A DNA stretch of 23,452 bases from JAFDVL01 sp043775925. GTDB lineage: Bacteria > Acidobacteriota > Blastocatellia > RBC074. The stretch spans positions 1 through 23,452 of the forward strand of contig JAYVRW010000134.1 in assembly GCA_043775925.1 (NCBI GenBank). Direction: 5' to 3'. The stretch's first letter is position 1; each line of letters begins with the position of its first letter. Positions 17,659-23,452 of the stretch are shown here, piece by piece. The position numbers were made by a program, and so were the translations under genes. A model generated the notes under the pieces. It saw only the letters and a program-made list of their open reading frames with translations, had not been told where the DNA came from and ran no database searches.

Positions 17659-20154
17659 ATGATCCTTACTCTTAAAGGCGGCGCAGGTTTACTGCACCGA
17701 ACAAAAAATTTAACTATCACCTTCCTGTTCACCCTTTCCATCATCATCTTAAATTCACTTTCAGCATTGGCGCAGGCTTCCAAAGGCCACAGCGAAGCTG
17801 ATTTGATTTTGCCTGATCTTTCCAAAGTCAATTTTCTTGGCGGCGTCAACGGTCACAAGTTATTGCTGGGAGGATTAGTCGTCAGCGCCCTCGGCATGGC
17901 TTTTGGATTGATGATTTATCAGCAACTGAAAAATATGCCCGTCCATAAATCAATGCTTGAAATTTCAGAGCTGATTTATGAAACCTGCAAAACGTATTTG
18001 ATTACGCAGGGCAAATTTATTTTGATCCTCGAAGCCTTCATCGCCGTCATCATCGTGCTGTATTTTGGCTTGCTCGAAGGTAAGACTCCCGGCGTAGTCG
18101 CCATCATTTTGCTATTCAGCTTAGTCGGAATCGCAGGCAGCTACGGCGTCGCGTGGTTCGGCATTCGCGTGAATACCTTTGCGAATTCGCGGACGGCTTT
18201 TGCCTCTATCGAAGGCAAGCCGTTTCCAATTTATGCGATCCCGCTGAAAGCTGGAATGAGCATCGGCATGCTGCTGATTTCGGTTGAATTGCTGTTGATG
18301 CTTTTCATCCTGTTATTTATCCCCGGCGATTATGCCGGCCCGTGCTTCATCGGATTTGCGATTGGTGAGTCGCTGGGAGCGGCGGCGCTGCGCATCGCAG
18401 GCGGAATTTTCACCAAGATTGCCGACATCGGTTCTGATCTGATGAAGATCGTTTTCAAGATCAAAGAAGACGATGCGCGTAATCCCGGCGTTATTGCAGA
18501 CTGTACCGGAGACAATGCCGGAGATTCTGTGGGCCCATCAGCCGACGGATTTGAAACTTACGGCGTGACCGGAGTCGCCTTGATTTCGTTCATCCTTCTC
18601 GCCGTCAATGCAAAGACCGCAGGCACTGCTTATGAAACTATTCAGGTGCAATTGCTGGTCTGGATTTTCGTGATGCGCATCATGATGGTTGTCGCTTCGG
18701 CTGGTTCGTACTTCCTGAATGAAGCAATGGCCAAAGCAAAATACGGCAAATCAGACAACATGAATTTTGAGAAGCCGCTGACAAGTCTGGTGGTCATCAC
18801 TTCAATTGTTTCCATAATCCTGACGTACATTGTTTCTTACTTCATGATTCCGACTCTCGGCGCAACCGGAGACACATCATTATGGTGGAAGCTTTCGACC
18901 ATTATTTCGTGCGGAACTGCGGCGGGTGCGATCATTCCTGAAATGGTCAAATGGTTCACGTCCACGGAATCAGCGCACGTCAAAGAAGTCGTGACTTCAT
19001 CCAAAGAAGGCGGCGCTTCGCTCAATATTTTGTCGGGCTTAGTCGCAGGAAATTTCTCAGCCTATTGGTTGGGAATTGCCATTGTGATTTTGATGTCCAT
19101 TGCTTACGCCGTCAGTACGCTTGGATTAGTTTCATTGATGGCTGCTCCCGCTGTCTTCGCGTTCGGTCTGGTAGCGTTCGGATTTCTCGGCATGGGGCCT
19201 GTGACCATCGCCGTAGATTCTTACGGCCCCGTCACAGACAATGCGCAATCCGTCTATGAATTGTCATTAATTGAAGCCGTTCCGAATATCAAAGAAGAAC
19301 TCAAAAAAGATTTTGGAATGACTGCCAACTTCGAGCGAGCTAAACATTTGCTCGAAGAAAATGACGGCGCGGGCAATACGTTCAAAGCAACTGCCAAGCC
19401 TGTTTTGATCGGAACAGCCGTCGTCGGTTCGACTACGATGATTTTTTCAATCATTCAATTGCTGCGCGGACAGGCTCCTTCTGAGGCTGTTTTCTTTGAA
19501 AGTATCTCACTGCTCAATCCGCTGTTCCTGCTTGGTTTAGTCACCGGCGGAGCCATTATTTATTGGTTCACTGGAGCTTCGATGCAGGCGGTAACAACGG
19601 GCGCATATCGAGCCGTCCAATTCATCAAAGCCAATATTAAACTTGATGGCGTTGAAAAAGCCTCGGTCGAAGACAGTAAAAAAGTAGTTGAGATTTGTAC
19701 GGTCTACGCGCAGAAAGGAATGTTCAATATCTTCCTGACAGTGTTTTTCTCAGCGCTGGCATTTGCGTTGGTTGATCCGTATTTCTTCATCGGCTACCTG
19801 ATTTCGATTGCGATTTTTGGCTTGTATCAGGCAATCTTCATGGCAAATGCTGGAGGAGCCTGGGACAACGCCAAGAAAATTGTCGAAGTCGAATTGAAGG
19901 CGAAGGAAACTCCGTTACACGACGCGACAATTGTAGGTGATACAGTCGGCGATCCATTCAAAGACACTTCGTCAGTGGCAATGAATCCGGTTATTAAGTT
20001 CACGACCTTGTTCGGATTGCTGGCGGTAGGATTAGGATTGAAATTAACTGAAACACAAGGCGCTGGAGTTACGCATGCGCTGGCGGCAGTGTTCTTTATA
20101 ATTTCGGTCGTCTTCGTCTGGCGCTCATTCTACAAAATGAGAATCGGCGATTAG
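17659..20154 (+). CDS. hppA: Membrane-bound ion-translocating pyrophosphatase, divergent subfamily
   Basis: Membrane PPases hydrolyse cytosolic pyrophosphate and pump H+ and/or Na+. At 831 aa this one is longer than the usual 670-770. Around residues 255-300 it reads DIGSDLMKIVFKIKEDD, ARNPGVIADCTGDNAGDSVG and ADGFETYGVTG, so the PPi-binding Asp cluster is intact, but DVGADLVGK, NVGDNVGDCAGMAADLFE of classical enzymes are changed. A second box reads VDSYGPVTDNAQ, and near the C-terminus is GGAWDNAKK and DATIVGDTVGDPFKDT. The region GNTFKATAK (572-580) puts Lys576 where K+-independent enzymes have Lys and K+-dependent ones Ala. The first 40 residues form a signal-like hydrophobic segment ending ALAQ. 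Many membrane helices are visible. The pumped ion cannot be read safely. A consensus promoter precedes it; a palindrome follows the stop. Confidence 0.93.
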   Translation: MILTLKGGAGLLHRTKNLTITFLFTLSIIILNSLSALAQASKGHSEADLILPDLSKVNFLGGVNGHKLLLGGLVVSALGMAFGLMIYQQLKNMPVHKSMLEISELIYETCKTYLITQGKFILILEAFIAVIIVLYFGLLEGKTPGVVAIILLFSLVGIAGSYGVAWFGIRVNTFANSRTAFASIEGKPFPIYAIPLKAGMSIGMLLISVELLLMLFILLFIPGDYAGPCFIGFAIGESLGAAALRIAGGIFTKIADIGSDLMKIVFKIKEDDARNPGVIADCTGDNAGDSVGPSADGFETYGVTGVALISFILLAVNAKTAGTAYETIQVQLLVWIFVMRIMMVVASAGSYFLNEAMAKAKYGKSDNMNFEKPLTSLVVITSIVSIILTYIVSYFMIPTLGATGDTSLWWKLSTIISCGTAAGAIIPEMVKWFTSTESAHVKEVVTSSKEGGASLNILSGLVAGNFSAYWLGIAIVILMSIAYAVSTLGLVSLMAAPAVFAFGLVAFGFLGMGPVTIAVDSYGPVTDNAQSVYELSLIEAVPNIKEELKKDFGMTANFERAKHLLEENDGAGNTFKATAKPVLIGTAVVGSTTMIFSIIQLLRGQAPSEAVFFESISLLNPLFLLGLVTGGAIIYWFTGASMQAVTTGAYRAVQFIKANIKLDGVEKASVEDSKKVVEICTVYAQKGMFNIFLTVFFSALAFALVDPYFFIGYLISIAIFGLYQAIFMANAGGAWDNAKKIVEVELKAKETPLHDATIVGDTVGDPFKDTSSVAMNPVIKFTTLFGLLAVGLGLKLTETQGAGVTHALAAVFFIISVVFVWRSFYKMRIGD

Positions 20155-20158
20155 TTAT

Positions 20159-20254
20159 AATGCAGAAGCCTGCACGCAGTAAGGGCGTTGGTACTCAGGA
20201 AATAAATTTCTCTGAACCGACGCGACGCCCTTACTGCGTGCGGGCTTCTGCATT
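20159..20254. repeat. Near-perfect palindromic element, 30-bp arms, between convergent hppA and aroF
   Basis: The arms 20159-20188 and 20225-20254 are complementary at 29 of 30 positions (the exception is a G-U-compatible T/C difference). The 36-nt centre contains a second stem (TCAG...CTGA enclosing GAAAT...ATTTC). It begins 5 nt after the hppA stop, and its outer edge shares one base with the aroF stop codon (20254-20256). Its arm matches the lgt-fused arm at 6156-6183. No T-run follows either side, but the long stem could stop or protect both convergent transcripts. Confidence 0.9.
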
Positions 20255-21270
20255 TAGTGTTTACTGCTTTTCACAATCTTCGCAATCGCTCTTACCTCTC
20301 CCACCATCTCTCTGAACATATCAAATAGCAGAGCCTGGGGGCCATCACACAAAGCGCGTTCAGGATACGGATGAATATCAACCAGCAAACCATCTGCGCC
20401 AATCGCAATCCCTGCCCGTGACATCGGAATCACGGTCTCACGCGTACCCGTGCTATGACTTGGATCAAGAATAATTGGTAAATGGGAAAGTCGTTGCGCA
20501 GCAGGAATCACTGCTAAATCTGGCGTGAAGCGCGAATGATTTCCGAAGGTACGGATGCCGCGCTCACATAAGATAACCTGATAATTTCCTTCGGACATAA
20601 TGTATTCCGCCGCCAGCAAAAGTTCTTCGAGCGTTGAGGACATTCCACGTTTCAGCAAAATTGGTTTGCGAGCTTGTCCGGCACGTTTCAGCAAGCTGAA
20701 GTTTTGCATGTTGCGCGTCCCGATTTGAATCACATCGGCATACTTTTCACACAGATCAAGCGCAGCTTCATCAATCGCTTCGGTAACAATTTTCAAGCCG
20801 TAAGTATTGCGAACGTCTTCCAGAATTTTCAATCCTTCTTCGTGCATTCCCTGAAAAGCATACGGTGAAGAACGCGGCTTGAAAGCTCCACCGCGAAACC
20901 ATTTGCAGCCCATTTCAGCGACGACTTCCGCCGTAATCATCGTTTGCTCGTGCGATTCAACGGCGCAGACGCCAGCAATAATGGCAGGTTCATCGCCACC
21001 GATTTCGGCTTCACCAATTTTGATAACCGTCTTGTCATGCTTGAGGTCGCGCCCGACTAATTTATAAGGCTTCGTGACGCGGACGCATTCCGCGACGCCG
21101 GGCATTTCATTGAAAGGTTCAGGATCAACCGCACCCTGATTTCCAGTGACGCCAATCGCGGTGCGAATAGAACCAGGCATCGGATGCGGTTTGTATCCAA
21201 GGGCTTCGATTTGAGAGATCACGCGCTGAACATCAGTTTCAGTCGCGTCGGAAGTCATTACTATGAGCAT
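20254..21270 (-). CDS. aroF: 3-deoxy-7-phosphoheptulonate (DAHP) synthase, type I-beta
   Basis: DAHP synthase joins phosphoenolpyruvate and erythrose 4-phosphate, the first shikimate-pathway step, in the cytosol. The 338-aa protein has an N-terminal ferredoxin-like regulatory domain (about 1-70, beginning MLIVMTSDATETDVQRV), typical of the I-beta class, where it mediates feedback control. The TIM barrel follows. Motifs are AGVCAVESHEQ (metal-ligand Cys), GGAFKPRSSPYAFQG, IQIGTRNMQNF, LLKRGMSST, CERGIRTF, LDPSHSTGTR and a C-terminal VDIHPYPERALCDGPQAL. KPRTSPYSFQG of the family is slightly changed to KPRSSPYAFQG. No other aromatic-pathway gene lies nearby. The gene stops exactly at the palindrome shared with hppA. 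The ATG at 21270 gives the usual family N-terminus. The gene symbol follows common usage for this class. Confidence 0.95.
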   Translation of the reverse strand: MLIVMTSDATETDVQRVISQIEALGYKPHPMPGSIRTAIGVTGNQGAVDPEPFNEMPGVAECVRVTKPYKLVGRDLKHDKTVIKIGEAEIGGDEPAIIAGVCAVESHEQTMITAEVVAEMGCKWFRGGAFKPRSSPYAFQGMHEEGLKILEDVRNTYGLKIVTEAIDEAALDLCEKYADVIQIGTRNMQNFSLLKRAGQARKPILLKRGMSSTLEELLLAAEYIMSEGNYQVILCERGIRTFGNHSRFTPDLAVIPAAQRLSHLPIILDPSHSTGTRETVIPMSRAGIAIGADGLLVDIHPYPERALCDGPQALLFDMFREMVGEVRAIAKIVKSSKH

Positions 21271-21651
21271 AAAATTAGGGTAATATGTTAAGGCTTGAAT
21301 GAAAAGCCAGCGTGCAAAATAAATAATCTAACAACATTGCGATAAACCAAAAACTCGAAATCGTAGATGATTAAAAAGTATCCGATAAGCTCCTTGTCTG
21401 TGTTGACTTTTACTTTTCGCACAATTACAGTTTCATTGATACTGAAAAGGTGAATTGAAGTTTAACTTTGTGGCGAAAAAATCAAGAGACGTTTTTTCTC
21501 GAAACAAAAGTAATCGGGTCTTCAGCACACTCAGCTAAAGTCGCCCATCGCCCATCGCCCATCGCTTTATTGCGTTTGTAACTGGCTCGTACCGGAATGT
21601 TTGTTTGATATTTATCCGCCAAATTAGAGGGAATTTTTCATATCAGAAAAT
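21271..21651. other. 381-nt AT-rich divergent intergenic region
   Basis: The region separates aroF (minus) from the HTH gene (plus) and must hold both promoters, though I see no clear consensus boxes. Its one distinct feature is the heptamer tandem repeat at 21542-21565. A homopolymer-rich stretch with A6 and T6 runs lies around 21475-21500. No ORF, tRNA or riboswitch fold was recognised. Confidence 0.6.
21542..21565. repeat. Heptamer tandem repeat CGCCCAT x 3.4
   Basis: Three perfect head-to-tail copies of CGCCCAT plus CGC. It is non-coding and about 90 nt upstream of the HTH gene. Such short heptamer arrays are prone to copy-number change and could vary between strains. Confidence 0.85.
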
Positions 21652-21876
21652 GTGAAGGAAGATTTACTATCGCTATATTTTGAAATATCTGAAGAGGAGC
21701 GTCATCGCCAGTTTGCCGATACTGCGCATACGGCAGAAATGTTTGGCATCTCCCAAAGAACAATTCAGCACTGGATTGAATCCGGTTGGATTCAATCCGT
21801 TAGCATTGGCAAAAAACATCAGGTTTACCTGAACTCTGTCAAAGAATATCTGACTCGCATCAACGAATCAATTTAA
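21652..21876 (+). CDS. Small helix-turn-helix protein, excisionase/MerR-like
   Basis: The 74-aa product contains a winged-HTH of the excisionase (HTH_17) type: FADTAHTAEMFGISQRTIQHW (about 21-41), then GWIQSVSIGKKHQVYLNSVKEYL, the wing and terminal helix. Such proteins bind DNA as phage or element excisionases or as small transcription regulators. Only a GTG start (21652) is available before the in-frame stop at 21625, and the nearest purine-rich stretch (GAGGGAA, 21627-21633) is too far to be a normal Shine-Dalgarno, so expression may be low or the start is unusual. No integrase or attachment site is nearby, so a regulator role is as likely as excision. The neighbourhood is AT-richer than the rest of the window. 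Confidence 0.75.
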   Translation: MKEDLLSLYFEISEEERHRQFADTAHTAEMFGISQRTIQHWIESGWIQSVSIGKKHQVYLNSVKEYLTRINESI

Positions 21877-21879
21877 CCA

Positions 21880-22005
21880 ATGGAGAAAATAGTCGCGCAT
21901 TTCACGTCATTCGCGCAAGACGTGCTATATCCGAAAAGCACGCTAGACAGTATTACATTCTTAGATTATTTCTGTGTCCGCATTCCCGTAAGCTTATTCT
22001 ATTAA
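21880..22005 (+). CDS. Possible 41-aa peptide directly after the HTH gene
   Basis: ATG at 21880, 4 nt after the HTH stop, opens MEKIVAHFTSFAQDVLYPKS and ends ...FCVRIPVSLFY at TAA 22003-22005. The second half is hydrophobic with one Cys. The overlap-like spacing suggests translational coupling, but there is no Shine-Dalgarno and a frame of this length can occur by chance. No family was recognised. Confidence 0.3.
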   Translation: MEKIVAHFTSFAQDVLYPKSTLDSITFLDYFCVRIPVSLFY

Positions 22006-22069
22006 CTATCAATACTGGGGATAGTTTGTGAATTTTTCGGATGACAACAAATAACCAAAAGGAGATACA

Positions 22070-22777
22070 ATGAAAATTAGAGTGAATTATGTTTCAGTTA
22101 TCGTGGGTGTTACCTTAGCTATTTTATTAGGAGCAGGAATCATTGCTGCAACAAACAAAAATAGTGCTATTGTACAGTCTCAGCCAATCTCTTTTGCGCC
22201 ATATGTCGGGAAGGGGCATCGCGCCCGTGCAGTTGGGGTCACAGAAGTAAAAAGCCACGTCAAGAAAGGGATAACGGAAATCGAAATCCGTAATCGGTCA
22301 TCACATCAAATCACCGCTGTAACCTTAGGTTGGTATTTAGTTGAAGCAGGTAACCCACAATCAATTATTGCACAAGGGGAAACCGAGTCAATCATTCTTG
22401 ATGAACAGCTAGAAACTAAATCATTTGGCCGTATTAGCTTCCCCTTAATGAGTTTGACAAAAGTTAGGGGAATTTTAAGTTCATTCCCTCCTAATGGAGC
22501 TTACATTGTAAGAGTTGCTATTACTGGCGCACAAGCTAGTGATGGAAAAACCTGGAGAGCCAAACCAATTACAGATTTAGATCCCGAAAAATCCTCCAAT
22601 CTTAATTTTACATTTGGTTGCGCCGATCAGATATGCGCGGTTGTCGGCGACCATTTGTCGTGTGGATCGGGAACGGGTACAAATTGCTCGAATGCTAGTG
22701 ATGCTAACTCTTGTACCAATACTATGTGCGAAAAGAAAAAAGATACAGAGGTTGAGTTAGACGACTTTTCTAACTAA
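22070..22777 (+). CDS. Membrane-anchored or secreted protein with Cys-rich C-terminus, unknown function
   Basis: The start is secure: AAAAGGAG ends 5 nt before the ATG. The 235-aa product has an N-terminal hydrophobic helix (about 8-28, YVSVIVGVTLAILLGAGIIAA) acting as uncleaved anchor or signal. A beta-rich domain follows (about 45-185) with ITEIEIRNRSSHQITAVTLGW, resembling an Ig-like or FxLYD-type extracellular beta-sandwich. The tail of about 45 residues carries six Cys (GCADQIC, LSC, NC, SC, MC) among Gly, Ser, Asn and Thr, then a charged end. An even number of Cys in an exported tail suggests disulphides. Codons such as AGA, AGG and ATA are frequent, unlike the neighbours, which hints at transfer. 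I do not recognise a family. Confidence 0.8.
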   Translation: MKIRVNYVSVIVGVTLAILLGAGIIAATNKNSAIVQSQPISFAPYVGKGHRARAVGVTEVKSHVKKGITEIEIRNRSSHQITAVTLGWYLVEAGNPQSIIAQGETESIILDEQLETKSFGRISFPLMSLTKVRGILSSFPPNGAYIVRVAITGAQASDGKTWRAKPITDLDPEKSSNLNFTFGCADQICAVVGDHLSCGSGTGTNCSNASDANSCTNTMCEKKKDTEVELDDFSN

Positions 22778-22794
22778 CTTTGGCTTGTAATTTT

Positions 22795-22831
22795 ATAAAG
22801 GAGGAGAGCTTTTCTAGCTCTCCTCCTTTAT
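22795..22831. terminator. Strong hairpin terminator between convergent genes
   Basis: The 16-bp perfect stem ATAAAGGAGGAGAGCT / AGCTCTCCTCCTTTAT (22795-22810, 22816-22831) has a 5-nt loop. It is 17 nt after the Cys-tail gene stop and 11 nt from the end of the DUF885 gene, so it can serve both. Short T/A-rich flanks stand in for the usual T-run. Confidence 0.8.
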
Positions 22832-22841
22832 CTTACCAACC

Positions 22842-23452
22842 TTACAATACCGGGCTGTCATTCCCCAGCATAGCACGTCGAATAATTTTGATGGGAGGAA
22901 ATCCCTGCTTCATAAATTCGTCGTGAAATTCTTGTAAAGAGAATTTAGCACCTCGCAGTTTTTTGAAATCTTCACGCAGCTTCAAGATTTGTAATTTGCC
23001 GAGCGTGTAATACAGATAAGTCGGATCAGCCGTCCCGCGCTTCACTTCACGTTCGCCATTGGCGCGGGACTGATAGCCTTCCTTCACAAAATAATCAATC
23101 GCCTGTTCGTAGGTCATCTGCCCTGTGTGCATTTTGATGCCGACCATATATCGCGCATTGCGCAGCAACGCATCCTGCAATTGACCCAATCGAAGTTTCG
23201 CATCGCCATTTCCGTAACCTTCATCCAACATCATTTGTTCCGTGTAGTGCGCCCAGCCTTCAGCATTCGACGCCGCGCCGAGCAACTTGCGAATTTTTGA
23301 AGGAGCTTTGGGAACCCACAAAAATTGCGTGTAATGTCCCGGATACGCTTCGTGGATCGCCGTCGCCATAATCGTGCCGTAATTGAATCCCGCCATGTGT
23401 TCTGCCACTTGCGCGGGCTTCCAGTTTTTTTCCGGCAACGTCACATTGAAAT
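22842..23452 (-). CDS. DUF885-family metallopeptidase-like protein, 5'-truncated by window edge
   Basis: The frame stays open to the window end (reading ...F-N-V-T-L-P-E...), so the apparent GTG start at 23444 is internal and the N-terminal part lies beyond the window. About 203 residues are visible; full members of the family have about 550-600. The visible part holds the hallmark AIHEAYPGHYTQ (His-Glu metal motif, about 92 nt from the window edge) and SNAEGWAHYTEQMM, whose Glu is the probable further ligand. The end has DPTYLYYTLGKLQILKLREDF and FHDEFMKQGFPPIKIIRR, as in many DUF885 proteins. These are thought to be zinc peptidases, often exported as lipoproteins; substrate and signal peptide cannot be judged here. 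Confidence 0.92.
   Translation of the reverse strand, partial: FNVTLPEKNWKPAQVAEHMAGFNYGTIMATAIHEAYPGHYTQFLWVPKAPSKIRKLLGAASNAEGWAHYTEQMMLDEGYGNGDAKLRLGQLQDALLRNARYMVGIKMHTGQMTYEQAIDYFVKEGYQSRANGEREVKRGTADPTYLYYTLGKLQILKLREDFKKLRGAKFSLQEFHDEFMKQGFPPIKIIRRAMLGNDSPVL

Noticed and set aside
21542..21565. CRISPR array
   Set aside because: The units are 7 bp, directly adjacent, with no spacers and no cas genes nearby.
21652..21876. Prophage or integrative element excisionase with an att site
   Set aside because: No integrase, tRNA or flanking direct repeat was found; the HTH alone does not support a mobile element.
22070..22777. RiPP or bacteriocin precursor because of the Cys-rich end
   Set aside because: The protein is 235 aa with a beta-rich body and membrane anchor, and no modification, leader-peptidase or immunity gene is adjacent.

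Overview
The window reads as an interior chromosomal segment of an Acidobacteriota bacterium, most likely class Blastocatellia. The reasons are a secreted protein with the acidobacteria-type VWFA-related architecture, a CHRD protein with a PEP-CTERM sorting tail, a divergent membrane pyrophosphatase, medium GC by eye, and several palindromic dispersed-type repeats between genes. The taxonomic call is an inference; there is no rRNA or marker tree here. No tRNA, rRNA, CRISPR array, transposase or prophage gene was recognised.

Layout: (1) 1-1689, 3' part of a prolyl oligopeptidase. (2) 1843-6177, a compact housekeeping cluster: ileS, an unannotated 50-codon ORF, lspA and lgt. LspA and Lgt are the two core enzymes of lipoprotein maturation. 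(3) 6291-9769, surface polysaccharide genes: a glycosyltransferase-methyltransferase fusion and a Wzt-like ABC ATPase with a carbohydrate-binding-type C-terminal domain; no permease is present. (4) 9952-12807, a convergent pair (CHRD/PEP-CTERM protein and VWFA-related protein) sharing one strong bidirectional terminator. (5) 12936-13664, a Tat-type exported superoxide dismutase homologue. (6) 14110-17358, a ROK-family polyphosphate-glucokinase-like gene divergent from a lipoprotein gene that is tightly followed by a cysteine-desulfurase-like PLP enzyme. (7) 17659-21270, a divergent hppA-type proton/sodium pyrophosphatase and a convergent DAHP synthase, separated by a near-perfect 30-bp-arm palindrome. 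(8) 21652-22777, an AT-richer patch with an excisionase-like HTH protein, a possible 41-aa peptide and a membrane-anchored protein with a Cys-rich tail. (9) 22842-end, 3' part of a DUF885-type metallopeptidase gene.

The genes are mostly core metabolism and envelope maintenance: lipoprotein processing, glycan export, secreted proteins, PPi- and polyP-linked energetics. The most unusual signals are the palindromic repeat family. One of its arms supplies the last six codons and stop of lgt, and a second copy sits exactly between hppA and aroF. Other points worth a look are the altered active-site surroundings of the exported SOD homologue, the fused GT-MT with a degenerate SAM motif, and small ORFs in the gaps. 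I did not find a clearly new multi-gene defence or biosynthetic system.
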